This document shows positions 1 to 9,166 of a stretch of DNA of 64,000 nucleotides, piece by piece; position 1 is the stretch's first letter; every line of letters begins with the position of its first letter. The stretch covers positions 59,083 through 123,082 of the forward strand of contig DATNGG010000014.1 of NCBI GenBank assembly GCA_035605975.1, read 5' to 3'. The notes below the pieces were generated by a model. It did not search any database. It was not told where the DNA came from and saw only the letters and a list, made by a program, of their open reading frames with translations. The translations under genes were made by a program, and so were the position numbers. The DNA comes from CAIKMD01 sp035605975. Lineage in GTDB: Bacteria; Pseudomonadota; Alphaproteobacteria; ATCC43930; CGMCC-115725.

Positions 1-2630
1 TCCTTCGGCGAGAGCGCGTCGGGGTCGAGCTTATCGAGAAGCGCATCGAGGGCGCGGGGCGGCTTCGGCTCGGGCGGCGCGCGGGTCGCGGCAAAGAGCG
101 GCAGGTCCTCGGCGAGCCGGGTCAGGGCGCTGCCCTGCTCGCCTTTTTCCAAGGTCTCGAGCACCTCTTCGGCGCGCGCGATCACCGCCGCCGGCAGGCC
201 GGCGAGCTTTGCCACATGGATGCCGTAGGAACGGTCAGCGGCGCCTGCCGCCACCTCGTGCAGGAAGACGACGTCGCCCTGCCATTCCTTGACGCGCATC
301 GTGTGGCAGGCGAGCTGGTTGAGCTTTGCCGCCAGCGCCGTCAGCTCGTGGTAATGCGTCGCGAACAGTGCGCGGCAGCAATTGGCGTCGTGCAGATGCT
401 CGATCGCCGCCCAGGCGATCGACAGCCCGTCGAAGGTCGCGGTGCCGCGGCCGATCTCATCGAGAATGACGAGCGAGCGCGGCGTCGCCTGGTTGAGGAT
501 CGCGGCGGTCTCGACCATCTCGACCATGAAGGTCGAGCGCCCGCGCGCGAGATCGTCGGCCGCGCCGACCCGGCTGAAGAGCCGGTCGACCACGCCGAGA
601 CGCGCGGCTTCGGCGGGAACGAAGGAGCCCATCTGCGCCATCACCGCGATCAGCGCGTTCTGGCGCAGGAAGGTGCTCTTGCCCGCCATGTTGGGGCCGG
701 TCAACAGCCAAAGCCGGCTGCCGTCCTTGAGATCGCAATCATTGGCGATGAAGGCTTGGCCTTGCGCGCGCTTCAGCGCCGCCTCGACCACCGGATGACG
801 GCCTTGGCGGATGGCGAAGCCGAGGCTCGCATCGACTTCAGGCCGGCAATAGCGCTCGGCGACCGCGAGCTCCGCCAGCGCCGCCGCGACATCGAGCGTC
901 GCCAGCGCCGCGGCCGCGCGTGCGATCGCGATGCCCTCGGCGCGCACCTCGGCGAGAAGCGCCTCGAACAGCTTCAGCTCGAGCGCCAGCGCGCGATCCG
1001 CGGCCGAGGCGATCTTGCTCTCGAGCGCGCCGAGTTCGACCGAGGAATAGCGCATCGACGAGGCCATGGTCTGACGATGAATGAAACTCGAGCCCATCTT
1101 CGCGGCATGCGCGGGCGTCACCTCGATGTGATAGCCGAGCACGTTGTTGTGACGAATCTTGAGATTGGCGATGCCGGTCTCGGCGGCGTAGCGCGCCTGA
1201 AGCTCGGCGATAAGGCGGCGGCTTTCATCGCGCAGGTCGCGCAGCTGATCGAGCTCGGGCGAATAGGCCTTGGCAATGAAGCCGCCATCGCGCGCCAAAA
1301 GCGGAAGATCGGCGGCGAGCGCGCGCTCCAAATGCGCCGTAAGGGCGGCGTGATCGCCGAGATCGCCGGCGATGGCGACGATACGCGCGGGCGGCGCGCC
1401 GAAGCCCGCATCGTCCAGCAGCCTGCGCAATTGCGCCGTCTCGCCGAGCGTGTCGCGCAGCGCCGCGAGGTCGCGCGGGCCGCCACGTCCCAGCTCGAGC
1501 CGGGTCATCGCCCGCGCCATGTCGGCGCAATGGCCAAGCCTTTCGCGTACCGCCTCGCGCAAACGCTCGGCGACGGCGAAGAATGCCACCGCATCGAGCC
1601 GTTCATCGATTTGGGCGGGATCGGTCAGCGGCGCCGCGAGCTGCTCGGCGAGAAGCCGCGCCCCGGCGCCGGTCCGGGTGCGGTCGATCGCGGCGAGAAG
1701 GCTGCCGGCCCGCTCGCCGCCGAGACTCTCGGTCAGCTCGAGATTGCGCCGCGTCGCCGCGTCGATCTCCATCCGGTCGCCGGGCTTCAGCTGGCGCGGC
1801 GGTGGCAGCGAGGGCAAGCGGCCTTGCTGCGTCAACGCGACGTAATCGACCAGCGCACCGCAGGCGGCGAGCTCGGCACGGGCGAAATTGCCGAAACCCG
1901 CGAGCTCGCGCACGCCATAGAGGCTCTCGAGCCGGCGCCGGCCATTGTCGCTATCGAAGCGGCTGTTGCCGAGCGGCGTGATTGCTTTTTGCTGGCTCAG
2001 CATCTCGGCGAGCGCGGGCCGCGCCAAGAGCCGCTCGGGCAGGATCAACTCGCCGGGACCGATCCGCGCCAGCGCCGCGGCAAGGCCACTGGCCGGCACT
2101 TCCTCGACCGCGAAATCGCCGGTCGAGAGGTCGAGCCAGGCGATGGCGAGGCTCGCCGATGCCTCGGCGAGCGCCGCGAGATAGTTGTTTCGCCGCGCAT
2201 CGAGAAGATTTTCCTCGGTGAGCGTGCCGGGGGTGACGATCCGCACCACCGCGCGCTTCACCGGCGATTTGCTGCCGCGTTTCTTGGCCTCGGCGGGATC
2301 CTCCATCTGTTCGCAGACGGCGACGCGGAAGCCTTGGCGGATCAGCCGCGCGAGATAGGCCTCGGCGGCATGGACGGGCACGCCGCACATCGGAATGTCC
2401 TCGCCCGCATGCTTGCCGCGCTTCGTCAGCTGGATATCGAGCGCGGCCGCGGCGCGGCCGGCATCCTCAAAGAACAGCTCGTAGAAATCGCCCATGCGAT
2501 AGAACAGCAGCGCCTCGGGATGCTCGCGCTTCAGCGCGAGATATTGGGCGATGACCGGCGTCGCTTCGGATGGCGGAGCGGCGGCTTGCGTGTCGGGCGT
2601 GGGAGACGAGGCGGGACTGCCGGGCGGCAT
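1..2630 (-). CDS. mutS: DNA mismatch repair protein MutS (3' end cut by window edge)
   Basis: MutS recognises mismatches and small loops in DNA and starts repair with MutL. About 876 residues are present and only a short C-terminal piece is missing at the left edge. The N-terminal mismatch-binding domain carries the Phe-X-Glu type motif (GDFYELFFED, near residue 37), followed by connector, lever and clamp regions. The C-terminal ATPase has Walker A GPNMAGKST, Walker B LVILDEIGRGT and the ATHYHEL switch. The ATG at 2630 gives a normal short N-terminal extension before the conserved VIAQYL start of domain I. A small response regulator lies 37 bp upstream in the same direction, so the two may be cotranscribed. 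Family identity is certain. Confidence 0.97.
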   Translation of the reverse strand, partial: MPPGSPASSPTPDTQAAAPPSEATPVIAQYLALKREHPEALLFYRMGDFYELFFEDAGRAAAALDIQLTKRGKHAGEDIPMCGVPVHAAEAYLARLIRQGFRVAVCEQMEDPAEAKKRGSKSPVKRAVVRIVTPGTLTEENLLDARRNNYLAALAEASASLAIAWLDLSTGDFAVEEVPASGLAAALARIGPGELILPERLLARPALAEMLSQQKAITPLGNSRFDSDNGRRRLESLYGVRELAGFGNFARAELAACGALVDYVALTQQGRLPSLPPPRQLKPGDRMEIDAATRRNLELTESLGGERAGSLLAAIDRTRTGAGARLLAEQLAAPLTDPAQIDERLDAVAFFAVAERLREAVRERLGHCADMARAMTRLELGRGGPRDLAALRDTLGETAQLRRLLDDAGFGAPPARIVAIAGDLGDHAALTAHLERALAADLPLLARDGGFIAKAYSPELDQLRDLRDESRRLIAELQARYAAETGIANLKIRHNNVLGYHIEVTPAHAAKMGSSFIHRQTMASSMRYSSVELGALESKIASAADRALALELKLFEALLAEVRAEGIAIARAAAALATLDVAAALAELAVAERYCRPEVDASLGFAIRQGRHPVVEAALKRAQGQAFIANDCDLKDGSRLWLLTGPNMAGKSTFLRQNALIAVMAQMGSFVPAEAARLGVVDRLFSRVGAADDLARGRSTFMVEMVETAAILNQATPRSLVILDEIGRGTATFDGLSIAWAAIEHLHDANCCRALFATHYHELTALAAKLNQLACHTMRVKEWQGDVVFLHEVAAGAADRSYGIHVAKLAGLPAAVIARAEEVLETLEKGEQGSALTRLAEDLPLFAATRAPPEPKPPRALDALLDKLDPDALSPK

Positions 2631-2667
2631 GGCCCGGAAATTAGCATTCCGCGCCGGCCCGTGAAAC

Positions 2668-3054
2668 TCAGGCGTAGCGTTGCGCCGGCGCGTCCTCGGC
2701 GAGGCAGGCGGCGATCGCCGCCTGGAGATCGGCGCGGCGGAAGGGTTTGCTGAGGGCGCCGTCGGCGCCAAGCTCGATGGCGGCCTTGAGATAGTCGGGG
2801 CCGAGCCCACCCCGATGCATGGCGATCAAGCGCGCGGGCCGGGCGCGGCGGCGATTGGCGGTAAGCACTTCGAGCCCATCGGCATGCGGCATGATCATGT
2901 CGGTGAGAACGATGTCGGGGCGCTCCGCCGCGAGCCGGCGCAAGCCCTCGCGCCCGTCGCGCGCCTCGCTGACCCGGTGCCCGTCCTCGGCCAGCAACCG
3001 GGCGATCGACCGCCGCAGCGCCGTCTCGGTTTCGATCAACAAGATGAATGCCAT
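2668..3054 (-). CDS. Single-domain response regulator (CheY-like receiver)
   Basis: A stand-alone receiver domain of 128 residues with no output domain. The phosphoacceptor is Asp52 in VLTDMIMP, and the conserved lysine is in LSKPF. The first acidic pocket is atypical, with ETE where DD is common. I chose the ATG at 3054 because it places the beta-1 strand (FILLIE) right at the N terminus; an ATG at 3081 would add nine unconserved residues. There is no kinase beside it, so it must take phosphate from a distant kinase or phosphorelay. It lies directly upstream of mutS in the same orientation; no functional link to repair is known to me. Confidence 0.85.
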   Translation of the reverse strand: MAFILLIETETALRRSIARLLAEDGHRVSEARDGREGLRRLAAERPDIVLTDMIMPHADGLEVLTANRRRARPARLIAMHRGGLGPDYLKAAIELGADGALSKPFRRADLQAAIAACLAEDAPAQRYA

Positions 3055-3300
3055 GCCCGACCGGAAAATCCTTGCGACCAACGCCGAGGGATTAAGCCGG
3101 ATTAGCGTTAAGGAAGGCTTGAGGCGCCAAACCCTGGGGGGCGCGCCGCATGGACCGGCGCAACGCCGGGCTTTATATTACGTTAAACAACCGCCGAAGG
3201 GCGACCGCGGCTTGGGAAGCAAGAGGACAAGGGACGGCATGGCGACGGGAGGTCTGAAGGCCGCGCGCGGCATTCGAGGGACTTTGTCGGGCAGGCAGCC

Positions 3301-4074
3301 ATGGATGTGATCGTCGACGTCAAGCGTCACGCTTATGACGATCTCGTCGTGCTCGAGGACATCACGATGCATGTGCGCGAGGGCGAGGTGGTGGCGATCA
3401 TCGGCCCGTCCGGCTGCGGCAAGTCCACGCTCCTCGGCATCGTCGGCGGGATTTTGAAGGCGAGCGAGGGCCGCATCTTTCTCGAAGGCCATGCCGCGCC
3501 CGATTGCCTCAACCCGCTCACTTTCATCTTCCAGGATTTCGCCCTGCTGCCGTGGCGCTCGGTCGAGATGAATGTCGGGCTGCCGCTCGAGCATCACAAG
3601 CTCAGCGCCGCCGAGCGGCAAGAGCGCGTCGCCGATGCGCTGCAGCGCACCGGTCTTGCGGATTTCGCCAAGGCCCTGCCGAAGCAGCTCTCGGGCGGGA
3701 TGCGCCAGCGGGTCGGGATCGCCCGGGCACTCGTGGTGCGGCCGGCGGTGCTGCTGATGGACGAGCCGCTCTCGGCGCTCGATGCGCAGACGCGCGATCT
3801 CCTGATGGAGGATTTCCTCGAATTGCTGCTGCGCGAGCGCATCGCCGGGCTTTACGTCACCCACAACTTCCACGAAGCCTTGCGCCTCGCCGACCGCATC
3901 GTGGTATTGTCGCGCCGTCCGGGGCGCATCAAGGAAGTCATCGAGGTGTCGATCCCGCAGCGCGAGCGCACCGAGAAATCGGCTCAAGCGAAGCTGGCCG
4001 ATCTGGGCAACCGGCTGTGGTCCCTCATCCGCGACGAGGCCTCTGTGGCCGATCGAGAGGTGATACATGAGTGA
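3301..4074 (+). CDS. ABC transporter ATP-binding protein, nitrate/sulfonate/taurine type
   Basis: Cytoplasmic ATPase of an importer of the SsuB/TauB/NrtD class (257 residues). Walker A is GPSGCGKST near residue 37, the Q-loop is FIFQDF, the signature is LSGGMRQR, Walker B is LLMDEPLSALD and the H-loop is VTHN. The ATG at 3301 leads straight into the first beta strand. The stop overlaps the permease start by 8 bp, so the two are translationally coupled. These importers normally need a periplasmic SsuA/TauA-like binding protein, and none is encoded next to the pair. The substrate (sulfonate, nitrate, pyrimidine precursor or other) cannot be assigned. Confidence 0.92.
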   Translation: MDVIVDVKRHAYDDLVVLEDITMHVREGEVVAIIGPSGCGKSTLLGIVGGILKASEGRIFLEGHAAPDCLNPLTFIFQDFALLPWRSVEMNVGLPLEHHKLSAAERQERVADALQRTGLADFAKALPKQLSGGMRQRVGIARALVVRPAVLLMDEPLSALDAQTRDLLMEDFLELLLRERIAGLYVTHNFHEALRLADRIVVLSRRPGRIKEVIEVSIPQRERTEKSAQAKLADLGNRLWSLIRDEASVADREVIHE

Positions 4075-4879
4075 GATTGCCGTAACCGGCCCGACGCTGC
4101 GCCGCGAGGTCGATTTCCGCGGTGGCGGCTTTCTCGAAGTGCCGCGGCCGCTCTATTCCTGGATCGCGTTTGCCGGAATCCTCGTGGTGTGGCAGGCCGC
4201 GGTCTCCTGGGGCTGGATCGATCCCGTGTTCCTGCCCTCGCCCGCCGCGATCGGCGAGGCGCTCTGGAATCTGACCCTCAGCGGCGATCTCTGGAACAAT
4301 CTCTCGATCTCGCTCGTGCGCATCGGCTCGGGCTGGGTGGTGGGCTCCGTGCTCGGCGTGATGCTCGGCGTGATCATGGGGCTGTCCTCGGCCGGCCGCG
4401 CCATTGGCATGCCGCTCGTCTCCGCGGTCTATCCGGTGCCGAAGATCGCGCTGCTGCCGCTGCTGATCCTCTGGCTCGGCATCGGCGAGGCGCCGAAGGT
4501 CGTCGTGATCGCCTCCGGCGCGTTTTTCCCGACCGTGATCGCGACACTCGCCTCGATCGATTCCGTACCGCGCAACCTCATCCGCATGGCACAAAGCTTC
4601 AACCTGCCGATGCGGGCGATCGTCTGGAAGATCATGCTGCCGTCGGCCCTGCCCGGCGTCCTCGCGGGATTCCGCATCTCGGTCTCGATCGCGCTCATCC
4701 TCGTCGTCTCGGCCGAGATGATCGGCGCGCAATTCGGCATCGGCGCGTTCCTGTTGACCGCGGGCAATTTGATGCAATCGGACGATCTGATGGCCGGCGT
4801 CGTCATCCTCGCCATTCTGGGATTGGTGATCGGCGCGATCCTGACGGCTTTGGAGCGCTCCTTCCTGCGTTGGCGGTGA
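4067..4879 (+). CDS. ABC transporter permease, SsuC/TauC family
   Basis: Inner-membrane permease partner of the preceding ATPase (270 residues). After about 30 hydrophilic residues there are roughly six hydrophobic segments. The BPD_transp_1 cytoplasmic coupling loop is seen near residues 185-210 (RAIVWKIMLPSALPG), matching the EAA-loop position of SsuC/TauC proteins. The ATG overlaps the ATPase gene by 8 bp. A 7-bp stem hairpin follows at 4899-4918, but it has no T-tract. Substrate unknown. Confidence 0.92.
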   Translation: MSEIAVTGPTLRREVDFRGGGFLEVPRPLYSWIAFAGILVVWQAAVSWGWIDPVFLPSPAAIGEALWNLTLSGDLWNNLSISLVRIGSGWVVGSVLGVMLGVIMGLSSAGRAIGMPLVSAVYPVPKIALLPLLILWLGIGEAPKVVVIASGAFFPTVIATLASIDSVPRNLIRMAQSFNLPMRAIVWKIMLPSALPGVLAGFRISVSIALILVVSAEMIGAQFGIGAFLLTAGNLMQSDDLMAGVVILAILGLVIGAILTALERSFLRWR

Positions 4880-4970
4880 GCACTGCCTTTCGTTAAGCTC
4901 CGGCCTGAGGTGGCCGGATGATCGCGCTCAACATCGCCAGTGCCGCGTCGCTCGGGCGTGGATTGCCGCG

Positions 4971-6371
4971 ATGAGCGCGGTGCCGCGGCTGCTTCTCGGC
5001 TCGCTCTATCTCGCCGCGCCGCTGTTTCTCGTTCTCATCGTTCTGGTCGAGACCGGCACGCTCGCGTCGGCGCCGGCCGCGGCGGCGGCGCTTGTCGGCT
5101 ATGCGCTGACGGCGGCGATCTATCGCCCGCTTCTCAGCGGTATTCTCGCGGTCGAGGCGGCGATCCGCGCCATGGCGGCGGATGACAACGCGATGCCCGA
5201 GGTTACGACCACGAGCCCCTTGGTGCGCGATCTCTGGATCACCCTGGCGCGCTGGACGCGCGCGAGCCGCTCGACGGCGCAGCAGCGGGCGGCGGAGCTC
5301 TCGGCGGCGCTCGCGGTCCAGGCGGCGCTGCCCGAGCCGCTGCTGCTGCTCGATCCGGGCCGCCGTGTGGTGCGCGCCAATGATGCGGCGGTGCAGCTCC
5401 TGGGCGACCGGCTGGTCGAGCGCGATCTCGCCGCCGCGCTGCGCCACCCCGCGGTTCTCGCCGCAACCGATGCCGTGCTGCGCGGTGAAGGCGGGCGGCT
5501 GGTCGAATTCGAGATGCCGAATCCGGTCGAGCGCCATCTCTCGGCGCGCATCGCGCCGTTGCAGCCGCCGACCGTCGAGGGCGCGGCGGCGGTCCTGCTG
5601 CTGCACGACCTGACCGATCTCAAGCGCAGCGAGCGGCTGCGCGCCGATTTCGTCGCCAATGCCAGCCACGAGCTGCGGACGCCCTTGGCGTCGCTGGTCG
5701 GATTCATCGAGACGCTGCGCGGCCCGGCGCGCGAGGATAGCGCCGCGCGCGAGCGCTTCCTTGCCATCATGGCCGAACAGGCCGCGCGCATGGCACGCCT
5801 CATCGACGATCTCCTGTCGCTGTCGCGCATCGAGATGAACGAGCACCGCGCGCCGACCGGCGCCGTCGACATCGCGAGCGTGCTGCGCTCCATCGCTGAC
5901 ACGCTCGAGCAGCGCGCGGCGGCGCGCGGCATGCGCTTCACCTTCGACTTGCCCGAGGATCTGCCGCCGGTGCTCGGCGATTCCGACGAGCTGACCCAGG
6001 TGTTCCAGAACCTTCTCGACAACGCGATCAAATATGGCGCATCCGGCACGGCGATCGTGATTTCCGCCCAGTCTTCCGCGCGCAGCCTTGCCGTGACGCG
6101 CGGCGCGCAGTGCAGCCCGGCGCTCGCGATCGCGATCAAGGATTCCGGCCCCGGCATTCCGCGCGACTATCTGCCGCGGCTCACCGAGCGTTTCTACCGC
6201 ATCGATCCGGCGCGCTCGCGCGAGCTGGGCGGAACCGGCCTCGGCCTTGCTATCGTCAAGCACATTGTCGGCCATCACCGCGGCGCGCTCGAGATCGAGA
6301 GCGAGCTGGGCATAGGCTCAGTCTTCACCGTCCACCTGCCGGTCGTGCCGTCCGCGGAGCGCGGCGGTTAA
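4971..6371 (+). CDS. phoR: Phosphate regulon sensor histidine kinase PhoR
   Basis: Membrane kinase that phosphorylates PhoB when phosphate is scarce, held in check by the Pst transporter and PhoU. Two closely spaced membrane helices occupy about residues 8-60 with almost no periplasmic loop, as in PhoR proteins that sense through Pst/PhoU. A PAS domain follows (about 120-215), then HisKA with His233 in NASHELRTPL, the N-box FQNLLDNAIKYG and G-boxes ending in GTGLGLAIVKH. The 466-residue length is normal. It heads a same-strand run pstC-pstA-pstB-phoU-phoB, which supports the assignment. An 18-codon ORF (4918-4974) ends in an ATGA overlap with this start, but it is too short to call. Confidence 0.94.
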   Translation: MSAVPRLLLGSLYLAAPLFLVLIVLVETGTLASAPAAAAALVGYALTAAIYRPLLSGILAVEAAIRAMAADDNAMPEVTTTSPLVRDLWITLARWTRASRSTAQQRAAELSAALAVQAALPEPLLLLDPGRRVVRANDAAVQLLGDRLVERDLAAALRHPAVLAATDAVLRGEGGRLVEFEMPNPVERHLSARIAPLQPPTVEGAAAVLLLHDLTDLKRSERLRADFVANASHELRTPLASLVGFIETLRGPAREDSAARERFLAIMAEQAARMARLIDDLLSLSRIEMNEHRAPTGAVDIASVLRSIADTLEQRAAARGMRFTFDLPEDLPPVLGDSDELTQVFQNLLDNAIKYGASGTAIVISAQSSARSLAVTRGAQCSPALAIAIKDSGPGIPRDYLPRLTERFYRIDPARSRELGGTGLGLAIVKHIVGHHRGALEIESELGIGSVFTVHLPVVPSAERGG

Positions 6372-6376
6372 TGCTT

Positions 6377-6394
6377 CTGTCATAAAACCGCAAC
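6377..6394 (+). promoter_or_regulatory. Pho-box-like PhoB binding site upstream of pstC
   Basis: The first half-site CTGTCAT (6377-6383) is a perfect match to the PhoB half-site. A 4-nt AAAA spacer and a degenerate second half CCGCAAC (6388-6394) follow. A possible -10 element TACTTC lies at 6405-6410, ten bases after the second half, where a PhoB-activated promoter would have it. The position directly after phoR and about 100 bp before pstC fits autoregulated transcription of pstCAB-phoU-phoB. Confidence 0.7.
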
Positions 6395-6493
6395 CGAGGA
6401 CGGGTACTTCTTGGCCGCCGGCCTTTGCCGGCCACGAAACCGGGGCCGAAGCAAGACCATGAGAGGCACGAGGAGCGCGGGCGCGGAGCGCGC

Positions 6494-7462
6494 ATGGTAG
6501 AGACGGCGGCATTCTCCCATGCGAGCCAGCGCAGCGGCCGCCACCGCCTCGAAGACGCAATCTTTCGCAACGCGACCCGGGGCTTTGCGATTTTCGTCCT
6601 GTTGCTGCTGGCGGCGATCATGATTTCGCTGCTGGTCGGCGCCTTGCCCGCCATTCGCGCCTTCGGCTTCGCCTTTCTCTGGGATCAGTCGTGGAACCCG
6701 GTGAAGGATCTGTTCGGCGGCGCCCCGGCGATCTACGGCACGCTGGTCACCTCGCTGATCGCCATGCTGATCGCCGTGCCGGTCGCGTTGGGCGTCGCGA
6801 TGTTCCTCACCGAGCTGTGCCCGCCGCCGCTGCGCCGGCCGATCGGCATATTGATCGAGCTTCTGGCCGCCATTCCGAGCATCATCTACGGCATCTGGGG
6901 GCTGTTCATTCTCGCCCCCTTCCTGCAAGAGACGGTCCAGCCCTTCCTCGGCGCCACGCTCGGCGCTGTTCCGCTCCTCGGCGTGCTGTTCAGCGGCCCG
7001 CCGCTGGGTCTCGGCATGCTGACCGCCGGGCTCATCCTCGCCGCCATGGTGCTGCCCTTCATCGCCGCCGTGACGCGCGACGTGTTTCTGACCGTGCCAG
7101 CGGTCCTGCGCGAAAGCGCCTATGGCATCGGCTGCACCACCGCCGAGGTGGTGCGCGATATCGTTCTCCCGCACACGCGGGTCGGCATCGTCGGCGGCGT
7201 GATGCTGGGGCTGGGGCGCGCGCTCGGCGAGACCATGGCGGTGACCTTCGTCATCGGCAATGCGCATAAGATCAGCCTCTCGCTGCTCGCGCCGGGCACG
7301 ACCATTTCGGCGGCGCTCGCCAACGAATTCACCGAGGCGGTCGGCGGGCTCTATACCGCGGCGCTGATCGAATTGGGCTTCATCCTGTTCATCATCACCT
7401 CTCTGGTGCTGGCGGCGGCAAAGCTCTTGTTGCTGCGGCTCGATCAAAAGGCCGCCAAGTGA
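6494..7462 (+). CDS. pstC: Phosphate ABC transporter permease PstC
   Basis: One of the two membrane subunits of the high-affinity phosphate importer (322 residues). It has about six membrane segments, starting with one at residues 27-50. The C-terminal half has the coupling loop (VLRESAYGIGCTTAEVVRDI) and the LGRALGETMAVTFVIGN stretch typical of PstC. I chose the ATG at 6494 because GGAG stands five bases upstream and the residues after it match the usual PstC N terminus; an in-frame ATG at 6425 would add a charged tail and would lie in the promoter region. The stop overlaps the pstA GTG by 4 bp. Confidence 0.94.
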   Translation: MVETAAFSHASQRSGRHRLEDAIFRNATRGFAIFVLLLLAAIMISLLVGALPAIRAFGFAFLWDQSWNPVKDLFGGAPAIYGTLVTSLIAMLIAVPVALGVAMFLTELCPPPLRRPIGILIELLAAIPSIIYGIWGLFILAPFLQETVQPFLGATLGAVPLLGVLFSGPPLGLGMLTAGLILAAMVLPFIAAVTRDVFLTVPAVLRESAYGIGCTTAEVVRDIVLPHTRVGIVGGVMLGLGRALGETMAVTFVIGNAHKISLSLLAPGTTISAALANEFTEAVGGLYTAALIELGFILFIITSLVLAAAKLLLLRLDQKAAK

Positions 7463-8301
7463 GCCCCTACAATCGCCGCCGCGTCACCAATGTCATCGTG
7501 CTGGGGCTGTGCTTTGCCGCGACCGGCCTCGCGCTGCTCGTTCTCTTCCTCATCCTCGGCGCGCTGCTGGTGAACGGGTTGCCCGCGCTCAATCTCGATC
7601 TCTTCACCGAGGCGACGCCCGCGCCCGGCAATCACGGCGGCCTCGTCAATGCGATCTATGGCTCGGCGGTCATGACCGCCATCGCCACCCTGATCGGCAC
7701 GCCCGTCGGCATTCTCTCCGGGACCTATCTCGCCGAGTATGGGCGCGGCAGTGCGCTCGCCCCGGCGGTGCGCTTCATCAACGACATCCTCTTGAGCGCG
7801 CCCTCGATCGTCATCGGCTTGTTCGTCTATCAGGCGATGGTCGTGCGCATGGGGCATTTCTCGGCCTGGGCGGGCGCGGTCGCCCTGGCGATCCTGGTGG
7901 TGCCCGTCGTCGTCAGGACCAGCGAGGATATGCTGAATCTCGTTCCGGCGGGCTTGCGCGAAGCCGCTTTCGCCCTCGGCACACCGCATTGGAAGGTCGT
8001 GGTGATGGTCACCTACCGCGCCGCGATCCAAGGGATGATGACCGGCGTGATGCTCGCCGTGGCTCGCATCGCCGGCGAGACCGCGCCGCTGCTTTTCACC
8101 GCCCTCAACAATCAGTTCTCCAGCACCGATCTGAGCGCACCGATCGCCAATCTGCCCGTGGTCATCTTCCAATTCGCGATGAGTGCCTATCCCGACTGGC
8201 AGCGGCTCGCTTGGGGCGGGGCGCTGCTGATCACCTTCGCCATTCTCGTCCTCAACATTTTCGCCCGACTGCTTGCAAGCTGGAGCGGAGAGACCAAATG
8301 A
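7459..8301 (+). CDS. pstA: Phosphate ABC transporter permease PstA
   Basis: Second membrane subunit of the Pst phosphate importer (280 residues, usual length). The start is a GTG overlapping the pstC stop (GTGA). Six hydrophobic segments are visible. The coupling loop is at about 170-195 (EAAFALGTPHWKVV), followed by RIAGETAPLLFTAL, a PstA hallmark. The stop overlaps the pstB ATG (ATGA), so pstC, pstA and pstB are tightly coupled. Confidence 0.94.
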   Translation: MSPYNRRRVTNVIVLGLCFAATGLALLVLFLILGALLVNGLPALNLDLFTEATPAPGNHGGLVNAIYGSAVMTAIATLIGTPVGILSGTYLAEYGRGSALAPAVRFINDILLSAPSIVIGLFVYQAMVVRMGHFSAWAGAVALAILVVPVVVRTSEDMLNLVPAGLREAAFALGTPHWKVVVMVTYRAAIQGMMTGVMLAVARIAGETAPLLFTALNNQFSSTDLSAPIANLPVVIFQFAMSAYPDWQRLAWGGALLITFAILVLNIFARLLASWSGETK

Positions 8302-9149
8302 CAGTCGAAGTGGCCCCCGTGCAGACGCCGACCCGCCCCCCCGTGCTGTCCGTTCCGATCGCCCCCCGCGCGCACACCGCCGAGCGCGGCGTGCCGGAAA
8401 CCAAGGTCGTGATCAAGGATCTGCGCTTCTACTACAAGACCTTCGAGGCGCTCAAAGGCATCAGCCTCGATCTCTACGACCGCCGCGTCACGTCCTTCAT
8501 CGGCCCGTCGGGCTGCGGCAAGTCGACCTTGTTGCGCGTGCTCAACCGCATCTACGCGCTCTATCCCGGCCAGCGCGCAACCGGCGAGGTGCTGGTCGAT
8601 GGCGAGGATATCCTGGCGCCGGGCCAGGACCTCAACCTGCTGCGCGCGCGCATCGGCATGGTGTTCCAGAAGCCGACGCCGTTTCCGATGTCGATCTACG
8701 ACAACATCGCCTTCGGCATCCGCCTTTACGAGCGCCTCTCGGCCCAGGACCTCGATGCGCGGGTGGAGCAGGCGCTGCGCCGCGCCGCGCTCTGGGACGA
8801 GGTGAAGGACAAGCTGAAGCAGAGCGGCCTCTCGCTCTCGGGCGGGCAGCAGCAGCGCCTGTGCATCGCCCGTGCCATCGCGGTGAAGCCCGAGATCCTG
8901 CTGCTCGACGAGCCCTGCTCGGCGCTCGACCCTCTCTCGACGCAGCGCGTCGAAGAGCTGATCGCGGAGTTGAAATCCGACTACTGCATCGTCATCGTCA
9001 CCCACAACATGCAGCAGGCCGCGCGCAGCTCGGACTACACCGCTTTCATGTATCTCGGAGCGCTGGTCGAGTTCGATGAGACCGAGTCGATTTTCACCCA
9101 TCCGCGCGAGCGCCAAACCGAAGATTATATCACCGGGCGTTTCGGCTGA
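8298..9149 (+). CDS. pstB: Phosphate ABC transporter ATP-binding protein PstB
   Basis: ATPase that drives phosphate import and signals Pst status to PhoR (283 residues). After a proline-rich N-terminal extension of about 38 residues, the family hallmarks appear: Walker A GPSGCGKST, the sequence VFQKPTPFPMSIYDN that is close to diagnostic for PstB, signature LSGGQQQR, Walker B LLLDEPCSALDP and H-loop VTHNMQQA. The ATG at 8298 overlaps the pstA stop by 4 bp. phoU follows 17 bp later. Confidence 0.96.
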   Translation: MTVEVAPVQTPTRPPVLSVPIAPRAHTAERGVPETKVVIKDLRFYYKTFEALKGISLDLYDRRVTSFIGPSGCGKSTLLRVLNRIYALYPGQRATGEVLVDGEDILAPGQDLNLLRARIGMVFQKPTPFPMSIYDNIAFGIRLYERLSAQDLDARVEQALRRAALWDEVKDKLKQSGLSLSGGQQQRLCIARAIAVKPEILLLDEPCSALDPLSTQRVEELIAELKSDYCIVIVTHNMQQAARSSDYTAFMYLGALVEFDETESIFTHPRERQTEDYITGRFG

Positions 9150-9166
9150 CGCGCCGCGAAGGAGCG

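Noticed and set aside
216..2753. 845-codon open frame on the plus strand
   Set aside because: It lies antisense to mutS, has an Arg/Gly/Ala-rich composition without motifs, and arises from the high GC content. Similar long shadows lie opposite ptsI (38170-40020), addB (45576-48692), addA (48683-51847) and the PAS kinase (54025-56352).
4918..4974. 18-codon ORF ending in an ATGA overlap with phoR
   Set aside because: Too short to judge, with no clear ribosome site; a hairpin at 4899-4918 occupies its start. It may be chance.
6413..6434. GCCGGC hairpin between the Pho-box-like site and pstC
   Set aside because: Self-complementary GCCGGC repeats are common in this sequence; there is no sign of a riboswitch or attenuator.
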